From NCBI GenBank assembly GCA_014384665.1, contig JACNFI010000037.1:1-6767 (forward strand): a DNA stretch of 6,767 nucleotides. The letters run 5' to 3'. Origin of the DNA: Candidatus Cloacimonadota bacterium (lineage in GTDB: Bacteria; Cloacimonadota; Cloacimonadia; JGIOTU-2). Of the stretch, positions 1-5,522 are shown piece after piece; within the stretch, counting starts at the first letter, position 1; each line of letters starts with the position of its first letter. Under the pieces are notes generated by a model, which saw only the letters and a list, made by a program, of their open reading frames with translations, was not told the origin of the DNA and ran no database searches. The position numbers and the translations under genes are program-made.

Positions 1-131
1 TTTCTTTGTTTATTGAATTAATCCGATTTATTTGAATTTTTTGGGGGTATGCATGCTGTTTTTATAAAACTTGACATAATATTCAACCAATTAAAGATTT
101 AGGTTTAATAAAAAAGATGTATAATTAATAT
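1..131. other. AT-rich leader region without a gene
   Basis: All three + frames hit a stop within the first 33 bases, so no upstream gene enters far into the window on this strand. The stretch is AT-rich apart from a run of five G at 43-47, followed by the overlapping palindromes ATGCAT (49-54) and GCATGC (51-56). An ATG at 117 is in frame with the M23 gene but is closed off by TAA at 126-128. I see no convincing RNA gene or terminator here. Confidence 0.6.
71..109 (+). promoter_or_regulatory. Weak candidate promoter for the M23 peptidase gene
   Basis: A perfect sigma-70 -35 hexamer, TTGACA, lies at 71-76. No good -10 sits at the normal 16-18 base spacing. The best hexamer, TTTAAT at 104-109, is 27 bases away, which is too far. 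TAGGTTTA at 100-107 resembles the Bacteroidota -7 element (TAnnTTTG), but its spacing from the TTG at 71 is also longer than usual. A promoter is expected before this first gene, but these exact boxes are only a guess. Confidence 0.25.
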
Positions 132-1079
132 ATGAAAAAAGAAAAATATTGGCATATTTTAGTAACAAGCAATTCATCTACGGGTGTAAAAAATATTCAT
201 TTTTCTAAAACAGGTGCTTACTTAATTCTCACTTTTGTTGGGCTGCTGTTAATTACAACTGGCATAATGACATATTTATTCTTTTCTAATGAGTTAGACC
301 ATCAAAAATTAAGAAGATTACAAGAACATAATATCAAACTAAAGAATGAGATGGCTCGCATACACTCATTATTGGATACTATGCAAATAAACCTTAAGAA
401 TTTACAGGATAAGGATAATGATATTAGACAGTTAGAAGGTATGCGGTCAATTGATATTGATATAAGACAGATGGGTGTTGGAGGTTTCACATTTATAGAC
501 TCCACTTTCTATTCTTTTGATAGGGAATTATTTGACTTGCATAACGATTTAATCAATAAAATCTCTATATTTAACCGTCAATTGAATTTTGAAATTATTA
601 GTTATGATGAAATATTAAGATTTCTTACAGTTAAAAATACAATCTTCAGACATACACCTTCTATTAGACCAGCAAAAGGAAGAATTAGTGATGGTTATGG
701 TTATAGAATACATCCTATAACAAATACTCGTCATTTTCATCATGGTGTAGATATTGCAAATAAAATTGGTTCATTAATTTATGCAACCGCTGATGGCAAG
801 GTAATTGAAAAGGGATATGATAAATATTATGGTAGATATATTCTCATTGACCATGGTTATGGATATAAAACTTTTTTTGCACATCTAAGAAAAGAGTATG
901 TTGAAAAGGGGAATATTATAACAAGGTATCAAATTATAGCTGAAATGGGAAACTCGGGGTTTTCAACAGGCTCGCATCTGCACTATGAGGTACGATTCTA
1001 TAATAAAAGTACAAATCCTGTAAATTACTTTAATAAGAAAAAATCTACCATTTTTGTTGATAGAAAATATCTCTCATAA
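132..1079 (+). CDS. Membrane-anchored M23 family (LytM/EnvC-type) murein metallopeptidase
   Basis: Predicted zinc endopeptidase, or activator of one, acting on peptidoglycan cross-links in the periplasm. The 315-residue protein has a short basic cytoplasmic start, one membrane segment at about residues 29-52, a charged helical stretch likely to form a coiled coil (about 55-98), a linker, and a C-terminal M23 domain (about 175-300). All expected catalytic positions are present: His203 and Asp207 (HxxxD), His251 in the FFAHL motif, and His282 and His284 in SHLHYEV. It should therefore be an active enzyme rather than a degenerate EnvC-like activator. The start is the first ATG after an in-frame stop at 126-128; no clear SD sequence precedes it. 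It stands apart from the next gene by 87 bases. The exact substrate bond cannot be told from sequence. The domain call is firm; the cellular role (growth, division or shape) is open. Confidence 0.93.
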   Translation: MKKEKYWHILVTSNSSTGVKNIHFSKTGAYLILTFVGLLLITTGIMTYLFFSNELDHQKLRRLQEHNIKLKNEMARIHSLLDTMQINLKNLQDKDNDIRQLEGMRSIDIDIRQMGVGGFTFIDSTFYSFDRELFDLHNDLINKISIFNRQLNFEIISYDEILRFLTVKNTIFRHTPSIRPAKGRISDGYGYRIHPITNTRHFHHGVDIANKIGSLIYATADGKVIEKGYDKYYGRYILIDHGYGYKTFFAHLRKEYVEKGNIITRYQIIAEMGNSGFSTGSHLHYEVRFYNKSTNPVNYFNKKKSTIFVDRKYLS

Positions 1080-1098
1080 TTTATCAAATAATAATTAT

Positions 1099-1143
1099 CC
1101 GAAGGATCTCCGCCAGTGGCATCCAAAGGATCTGCCTTCGGCA
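1099..1143. repeat. GC-rich nested hairpin element between the M23 and TPK genes
   Basis: Within an AT-rich gap, 27 of the 44 bases at 1099-1142 are G or C. Outer 7-base inverted arms CCGAAGG (1099-1105) and CCTTCGG (1135-1141) enclose the element. Inside, three small palindromes with 3-base loops follow one another: GCC-AGT-GGC (1112-1120), ATCC-AAA-GGAT (1121-1131) and TGCC-TTC-GGCA (1133-1143). The 8-mer AAGGATCT occurs twice (1102-1109 and 1126-1133). No T-tract follows on either strand, so it is not a standard intrinsic terminator. It looks like a dispersed intergenic palindromic repeat (REP/MITE-like), but only one copy is in the window, so that class is inference. Confidence 0.6.
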
Positions 1144-1166
1144 TAAGCTGATAGAGTGCAAATTAA

Positions 1167-1814
1167 TTGAAAAAAACTTTCATTTTCTGTAATAATTTCC
1201 CGGATGTATTGGGATATCAAGACGATAATTTTTCACTATATACCAAACTGAACGGTATTATTATAGCAACTAATGGAGGAGCAAATTACCTTTGCAAAAA
1301 TGGGATTATTCCTGATGTTGTAATTGGTGACTTTGATTCAATTCTTCCTGAATATCTAAATTTGTTAAAGAATAAATCTATTAAAAAAAAATTCCCAATC
1401 AATAAAGACAAAAGCGATACAGAACTTGCGATTGAATACTGTCAACAAAATGGATATAATGATATTACATTAATTAATGCAATAGATGGTCAGCTTAAAC
1501 ATTCTTTAGCAAACCTTTTTATTATTGAAAAATTTGTTGTTCAGGGTATAAAATTTCATTTCTATAATCAAAAGAATGAAATATTTGTTATAGATGACAA
1601 AATCAGAATCAAAGAAGATGTTGGTGTAAATATTTCATTGATTTCACTTACAGATTCAACGACAATTAAAAAGACAGAAGGTTTGAAATTCCCTCTAAAA
1701 AATGAAAGATTATATCGCTCAAGTAGTCGGGGAATTAGTAATATTACAACTAAAAAAATAGTTATTATTGAAATATTATCAGGAATATTACTTCTTATCA
1801 AAGAAAGGAGTTAG
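1167..1814 (+). CDS. Thiamine pyrophosphokinase (thiamine diphosphokinase)
   Basis: Transfers pyrophosphate from ATP to thiamine to make thiamine diphosphate, a cytosolic cofactor step. The 215-residue length is normal. Family motifs appear in order: NGGAN (36-40), PDVVIGDFDS (49-58), DKSDTE (81-86), DGQLKHSLANL (107-117), and a C-terminal thiamine-binding part with GLKFPL (172-177) and SSRGISN (186-192). Two positions depart from the usual family pattern: Asn36 where DGGA is common, and Lys111 where the GGRxDH-type motif normally has Asp. The pair of Asp in GDFDS is intact. The start is TTG: an in-frame TAA (1164-1166) lies directly before it, and the protein has no internal Met, so TTG is close to forced. 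No TPP riboswitch is recognisable upstream. The gene ends two bases before xseB, so the two are probably cotranscribed. Confidence 0.88.
   Translation: MKKTFIFCNNFPDVLGYQDDNFSLYTKLNGIIIATNGGANYLCKNGIIPDVVIGDFDSILPEYLNLLKNKSIKKKFPINKDKSDTELAIEYCQQNGYNDITLINAIDGQLKHSLANLFIIEKFVVQGIKFHFYNQKNEIFVIDDKIRIKEDVGVNISLISLTDSTTIKKTEGLKFPLKNERLYRSSSRGISNITTKKIVIIEILSGILLLIKERS
1804..1810 (+). promoter_or_regulatory. Ribosome binding site for xseB
   Basis: AAAGGAG, six bases before the xseB ATG, is the strongest SD sequence in the window. It lies inside the last codons of the thiamine pyrophosphokinase gene, so translation of the two may be coupled. Confidence 0.8.
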
Positions 1815-1816
1815 AA

Positions 1817-2023
1817 ATGCCTGAACTAAACTTTGAAAAATCCTTAGAAAGACTCCATAAGATAGTTGATTTATTAGAGCAGGGAAATATTGATATTGAA
1901 AAATCTTTAGAATACTATGAGGAAGGTATTAAACTTATTAAAATATGTTCATCAAAATTAAAAAAAATTGAAAACAAGATAACACTTTTAAGTAAGACAG
2001 AAAATGAAAAACAGATCAAGTAA
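1817..2023 (+). CDS. xseB: Exodeoxyribonuclease VII small subunit
   Basis: Small helical subunit of exonuclease VII, which with XseA degrades single-stranded DNA in the cytoplasm. The 68-residue protein matches the family in length (slightly short) and pattern: NFEKSLERL near the start, then LLEQGNIDIEKSLEYYEEG in the middle, then an LKKIENKI helix end. It forms two predicted helices with a lysine-rich tail. A strong SD precedes it and it starts two bases after the thiamine pyrophosphokinase stop. The large-subunit gene xseA, often adjacent in other bacteria, is not in this window. The xseB next to ispA arrangement is common in bacteria and supports both calls. Confidence 0.93.
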   Translation: MPELNFEKSLERLHKIVDLLEQGNIDIEKSLEYYEEGIKLIKICSSKLKKIENKITLLSKTENEKQIK

Positions 2024-2049
2024 AAAACTCACCATACATCCGAATTTAT

Positions 2050-2054
2050 AGGAG
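2050..2054 (+). promoter_or_regulatory. Ribosome binding site fixing the ispA GTG start
   Basis: AGGAG lies seven bases before the GTG at 2062. This supports GTG, rather than a later ATG, as the start of the prenyl diphosphate synthase. Confidence 0.75.
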
Positions 2055-2061
2055 AAGTATT

Positions 2062-2952
2062 GTGACAAAAATGATGCGTCTAAAAAAAGATGTTAAAGAA
2101 AAAAGAGAATTGGTTAACATTACAATGGACCGTTTCTTGCCTAGAAAAGATGAGTATCCTAAAATAATCCATAAGGCTATGCGATATTCACTCTTTGCAG
2201 GTGGCAAACGAATTCGCCCTTATTTGACAATTACTACTTATCAACTTTTTGGTCATATGGATAGAAAGATATTACCTGTGGCTGCTGCAATAGAACTTAT
2301 ACATACTTACTCTTTAATTCATGATGATTTACCTGATATTGACGATGATGATATTAGAAGAGGAAAACCAGCTTGTCACAAGGAATTCGGTGAGGATATT
2401 GCATTACTTGCTGGAGATGCACTGATTATGGAAGCATTCAAAATCTTACTTGCTGTTGAAGTTAGGCCAAAATTTAAAAATAAATTGATAAAAGAATTCG
2501 CAGAAGCAATTGGTAGTTCTGGGCTTATTGCCGGTCAAGTCGTTGATATTGAAAGTGAAAATAAATCTATCTCTCCGACAACACTTGATTATATTCATAT
2601 AAATAAAACCGCTAAACTAATTACATCTGCTGTCCGCTTAGGTGCAATTATGGCAGAAGCCAGTGAAGATGACATTGAAAGAATAACAGAATTTGGCAAA
2701 ACTCTTGGACTCCTTTTCCAAATTACAGATGACATTCTTGATGTAGAAGGTTCTATGAAAAAAATGGGTAAAAGAACAGGACTGGATGCTAAGAAGGGAA
2801 AGGCAACTTACCCCAAAATCTATGGGTTAGAACAAACAAAAGAGAAAGCACAGGAGTTGAAAAAGAAAGCACAGGAAATTATCTCATTTTACGGACCCAA
2901 AGCAGAATTTCTGAAGAAAATCTGTGTTTATATTGCTACCAGAGAATTTTAA
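2062..2952 (+). CDS. ispA: Polyprenyl diphosphate synthase, farnesyl/geranylgeranyl type
   Basis: Condenses isopentenyl diphosphate with allylic diphosphates to make farnesyl or geranylgeranyl diphosphate, precursors of undecaprenyl phosphate and quinone tails. In the 296-residue protein the hallmarks are GGKRIRP (47-53), the first Asp-rich motif DDLPDIDDD (88-96) with the two-residue insertion typical of bacterial type II enzymes, GQVVD (158-162), KT (182-183), and the second Asp-rich motif DDILD (223-227) followed by GKRTG and GKATYP. HTYSLIH just before the first motif matches E. coli IspA closely; Tyr83 at the -5 position favours a short C15 product, but C20 cannot be excluded. The GTG start is supported by AGGAG and puts GGKR at the same distance from the N-terminus as in IspA. 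Its stop overlaps the dut start by one base (TAATG), implying coupling. Chain length is inferred. Confidence 0.92.
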   Translation: MTKMMRLKKDVKEKRELVNITMDRFLPRKDEYPKIIHKAMRYSLFAGGKRIRPYLTITTYQLFGHMDRKILPVAAAIELIHTYSLIHDDLPDIDDDDIRRGKPACHKEFGEDIALLAGDALIMEAFKILLAVEVRPKFKNKLIKEFAEAIGSSGLIAGQVVDIESENKSISPTTLDYIHINKTAKLITSAVRLGAIMAEASEDDIERITEFGKTLGLLFQITDDILDVEGSMKKMGKRTGLDAKKGKATYPKIYGLEQTKEKAQELKKKAQEIISFYGPKAEFLKKICVYIATREF

Positions 2953-3404
2953 TGGTAACAGTAAAAATCAAAAAAGTATCCAAAACTGCCAGATTGCCTG
3001 AAAAAATGACTCCGCACTCTTCGGGATACGATATTTTTGCAGACCTATCTAAGGATTTAATAATTCCATCTAAAGATGTAGCTTTGATTCCCTCTGGCTT
3101 TGCATTAGAGATTCCATCTGGATATGAAGCACAAATCCGCCCACGAAGCGGCCTCGCAATTAATCATAAAATAGGTATTCTAAACTCACCTGGCACAATT
3201 GATGCTGATTATCGTGGCGAGGTCAAAATCATTGCTTTTAACTTTGGAGACAAAATGTTTGTTGTAAAACATCATATGCGAATAGCTCAGATAGTCTTCT
3301 CAAAGGTTGAAGATATTGATTTAGAAGAAAGTAATTCCCTTAGCAAAACAGAAAGAGATGCTGGCGGATTTGGACATACAGATACTAAACTTGATTGTAA
3401 ATAG
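2952..3404 (+). CDS. dut: Deoxyuridine 5'-triphosphate nucleotidohydrolase (dUTPase)
   Basis: Hydrolyses dUTP to dUMP and pyrophosphate, keeping uracil out of DNA and feeding thymidylate synthesis. The 150-residue length and all five motifs fit trimeric dUTPases: SGYDIFAD (24-31), RPRSGLA (63-69), GTIDADYRGE (81-90, with the likely catalytic Asp84 and base-selecting Tyr87), RIAQIVF (110-116) and a C-terminal RDAGGFGHTD (135-144). Motif 5 is slightly altered, with RD in place of the common RG and a terminal D in place of G, but the GGFG core is intact. The start overlaps the ispA stop by one base, and only a weak purine stretch (AGAG) serves as RBS, so it probably depends on ispA translation. 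Nothing around it suggests a phage origin. Confidence 0.96.
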   Translation: MVTVKIKKVSKTARLPEKMTPHSSGYDIFADLSKDLIIPSKDVALIPSGFALEIPSGYEAQIRPRSGLAINHKIGILNSPGTIDADYRGEVKIIAFNFGDKMFVVKHHMRIAQIVFSKVEDIDLEESNSLSKTERDAGGFGHTDTKLDCK

Positions 3405-3462
3405 ATTTGTCGTTATGAAAAAGAGATAATGTCAAAATTCTATACATCCTACTTCTATTGTA

Positions 3463-4143
3463 ATGAAAATTTACACTTTAGATGACCTCCAATACAAAAA
3501 TCTTAAACTTATTCAAAGCAAAAATGGATATCGCAGTTCCGAAGATTCCTTAATTCTTTTAAATACAATCATTAAAAATATTGGGAAAAATTTCCCCGGC
3601 TCTGCTTTTGAATTTGGAACTGGTTCTGGCATTATTTCTATTCTCCTTGCTGCCAAAATTCAAAAAATCAAAATTACAGCAATTGAAGTACAAAATTCAC
3701 TTTTCAAAATTGCGCAAAAGAACATTCAGAAAAATAATCTGCTGAGCAAAATCAATCTTCTAGAAATGGATGGAAGAAAAATAAAAACGAATTTTCCAAA
3801 TAAGAAATTTGATATAGCATTTTCCAATCCGCCATATTTTCCAATTGGAAGAGGCCGACTTAGCCCAAACTTAGAAAGAAGAAATGCCAGACATGAAATC
3901 TTATGTAATATGAATGATGTGCTTTCTGGTTTTGAATTTCTGTTGAAAAAATCTGGACTCGGTTTCATGATTTATCCAAGTTTTCGCTGGAAAGAATTTG
4001 ATAAAAAAATGAGAAGGGAAAACCAATCATTTGTCCTAAATAAATATTATTTTTTCAAAAACTTGCGGAAAAAATTGCCTGAAAATCTTTCTAATCCTCA
4101 TTTGAGAAGCAATCTTTTTGTTGCAAAATTTATGAGAATTTAA
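3463..4143 (+). CDS. tRNA1(Val) (adenine(37)-N6)-methyltransferase-like (TrmN6/YfiC family)
   Basis: Predicted S-adenosylmethionine-dependent N6-adenine methyltransferase acting on tRNA. The 226-residue protein has a Rossmann fold with a SAM-binding loop EFGTGSG (50-56), the acidic end of strand 2 in IEVQ (74-77), and the amino-methylase motif SNPPY (121-125) that places the target adenine. ARHE (142-145) after NPPY is typical of the TrmN6/YfiC branch and argues against a DNA methylase or PrmC; there is no partner restriction gene. The C-terminal part is lysine-rich, consistent with RNA binding. The ATG has no SD sequence; a stop at 3427-3429 limits any upstream extension to non-ATG codons. 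The 58-base gap before it may carry a new promoter, though I cannot point to one. It ends one base before the FtsX-like gene. The exact tRNA target is inferred. Confidence 0.85.
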   Translation: MKIYTLDDLQYKNLKLIQSKNGYRSSEDSLILLNTIIKNIGKNFPGSAFEFGTGSGIISILLAAKIQKIKITAIEVQNSLFKIAQKNIQKNNLLSKINLLEMDGRKIKTNFPNKKFDIAFSNPPYFPIGRGRLSPNLERRNARHEILCNMNDVLSGFEFLLKKSGLGFMIYPSFRWKEFDKKMRRENQSFVLNKYYFFKNLRKKLPENLSNPHLRSNLFVAKFMRI

Positions 4144-4144
4144 A

Positions 4145-4981
4145 ATGTCAAAAATGCTCAGTCAATTTGGAAAACTTTACAAAAATTTAATCTGGCATCT
4201 CGTTTTTATCTGGCTGATATTTTTTGTTTCTGGAATTGTCTTTTTGGGAATTAGTTTTTTGGAGCAAAAAATCAAATCTGAAACAAATCAAAAATTGTCA
4301 CATTCAGCTTTGATTCTAAATTTTTCTTCTTCTCTTGATTCAACTCAAATTATTTCAGAATTTGATAAAATAGATTTCATAAAAATTGTTGAGTACAAAT
4401 CATCCTCAAAAAATATTTCTGAAATGTCTGAAAAATTCCATTTAGAAGGATTGGAAAATTGGGTTTCCAAAAATGAACTGAATGATTTCCTTATTCTTTA
4501 TTTTAATGCCGAAAAATTTTCTTTAAATCAATTTCAAGATTTTGTTGAAAAAATATCTGAAGATAAAAGATTTGAATCAGTAGATTTTAATGCAAAAAAA
4601 ATAATCCTTTGTGGAAGAATAAAGAATTTGATTGAAAAATATAAATTCTATCTTTTTGGAAGTATTATTTTTATTGCTTCAATTATGCTTTTTTTTATTA
4701 GATTTTTTATGAGATATTTTCAAAAAGAAAAGTGGAAACTGTGGCAATCAAAAGGATTGAAACTTTACAAATTTCAGCATTTTGTGATAGAATTTTTTTT
4801 CTTGATTTTTGCTCAATTTTTAAGTTTAGGATTATTGGTTTTCATTGTTCAAAATAAATTTCATTCAATTGTTGGAGAAAAATTGTTCTTTCTGCAGTCG
4901 GGATATTATGCTGTTTTCTGCTTGTTTGGATGTTATGTTATTGTTTCGTTAATAAATTTAGTGTCAAAAAATGATGGTTAA
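4145..4981 (+). CDS. Divergent FtsX-like four-pass membrane protein
   Basis: The 278-residue protein has FtsX topology and length: one membrane helix (about 15-38), an extracytoplasmic domain of about 125 residues, then three membrane helices (about 168-190, 210-235 and 252-273). After the second helix the charged cytoplasmic stretch with Gly204 and Glu216 lines up with the FtsX/MacB-permease pattern (basic segment, KxxG, then FxxE). In known systems FtsX pairs with the ATPase FtsE and activates periplasmic murein hydrolases at division. Overall sequence is very diverged, rich in Phe, Ile and Lys, and no ftsE is in the window. The gene starts one base after trmN6 without a visible SD and overlaps pgsA by 11 bases. 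The topology is plain; the family call is reasonable but unproven, and it could be another permease-like protein. Confidence 0.65.
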   Translation: MSKMLSQFGKLYKNLIWHLVFIWLIFFVSGIVFLGISFLEQKIKSETNQKLSHSALILNFSSSLDSTQIISEFDKIDFIKIVEYKSSSKNISEMSEKFHLEGLENWVSKNELNDFLILYFNAEKFSLNQFQDFVEKISEDKRFESVDFNAKKIILCGRIKNLIEKYKFYLFGSIIFIASIMLFFIRFFMRYFQKEKWKLWQSKGLKLYKFQHFVIEFFFLIFAQFLSLGLLVFIVQNKFHSIVGEKLFFLQSGYYAVFCLFGCYVIVSLINLVSKNDG

Positions 4982-5522
4982 TAAAAAGCAAATTCCCAAT
5001 ATTATTACTTTACTTCGATTGGTTCTTATCCCCTTTTTCATTTTTTTTGCGGTTCAAGAACATTATTTTGCATCCCTTCTTATTTTTGTAATTGCGGCTC
5101 TTTCAGATACAATAGATGGCTTTATCGCAAGAAAATACAACCTTGTTTCAAGCTTTGGTAAATTGTTTGACCCGTTGGCTGATAAAATTCTTGCTGCTTC
5201 TGCATTGATAATAATTTCCTGTTGGGGATTCATAAGCTGGTGGATAGTTGCATTGATTTTGGCTCGTGATGTTATTATGACTTTTTTGCGCCATTTTCTC
5301 ACAAAAAAACAAATTTATTTAGCTTCAAATTTTGGGGGAAAATTAAAAACAACCTTGCAGTTTATTGCAATAATTTTTGTTCTTTTTTACAAAACCTTTT
5401 TACCTGAACTGGAAATTGTTAAATTCATAATTCTGATTATGTTTGTAGTGATTGCAATTTTGACCTGGCTTTCTGCAATAATATATTTTTCCCAAATCAA
5501 AAGAAAAAAATATGTTAAGTAA
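4971..5522 (+). CDS. pgsA: CDP-diacylglycerol--glycerol-3-phosphate 3-phosphatidyltransferase
   Basis: Makes phosphatidylglycerol phosphate from CDP-diacylglycerol and glycerol 3-phosphate in the inner membrane, the committed step to phosphatidylglycerol and cardiolipin. The 183-residue length is typical. The complete CDP-alcohol phosphatidyltransferase signature is present: Asp46, Asp49-Gly50, Ala53-Arg54, Gly63, Asp67 and Asp71. PNIITLLR near the N-terminus, the LARDVIMTFLR segment (97-107) and ASNFGGKLKTTLQ (118-130) favour PgsA over other members of the superfamily. Several hydrophobic helices span the rest. Two adjacent ATGs (4971 and 4974) could serve as start; the first overlaps the FtsX-like gene by 11 bases, the second by 8. 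No SD is seen, so translation is probably coupled to the upstream gene. Confidence 0.94.
   Translation: MMVNKKQIPNIITLLRLVLIPFFIFFAVQEHYFASLLIFVIAALSDTIDGFIARKYNLVSSFGKLFDPLADKILAASALIIISCWGFISWWIVALILARDVIMTFLRHFLTKKQIYLASNFGGKLKTTLQFIAIIFVLFYKTFLPELEIVKFIILIMFVVIAILTWLSAIIYFSQIKRKKYVK

Noticed and set aside
302..505. Minus-strand open frame inside the M23 gene, with similar ones at 1568-1801, 3726-3968, 5063-5302 and 6217-6603
   Set aside because: Each lies antisense to a well-supported + strand gene with clear family motifs. The translations show no recognisable domain and no credible start context, so they are frame shadows.
1099..1143. Rho-independent terminator for the M23 gene
   Set aside because: Hairpin potential is present, but no T-run follows on the + strand (ATAAGCTGATAG follows) and none on the - strand.
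1099..1166. TPP riboswitch before the thiamine pyrophosphokinase gene
   Set aside because: GCTGATAG (1147-1154) only loosely recalls the GCTGAGA box. The other conserved THI-box segments are absent, and the remaining space is taken up by the small palindromes.
2004..2051. A 15-codon frame starting inside the end of xseB
   Set aside because: It is very short, stops before the ispA RBS and is out of frame with ispA; no support beyond an ATG.
2952..3404. Phage or mobile-element origin suggested by dUTPase
   Set aside because: The gene overlaps ispA by one base inside a housekeeping operon, and no integrase, structural phage gene or attachment repeat is present.
3429..3485. An 18-codon frame in the gap before trmN6
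   Set aside because: It has no SD, runs out of frame into the methyltransferase, and its translation resembles nothing known to me.
3463..4143. DNA adenine methylase of a restriction-modification system
   Set aside because: The NPPY motif is shared with DNA methylases, but ARHE after it, the small size and the absence of a restriction or specificity gene fit the TrmN6/YfiC tRNA methylase branch better.
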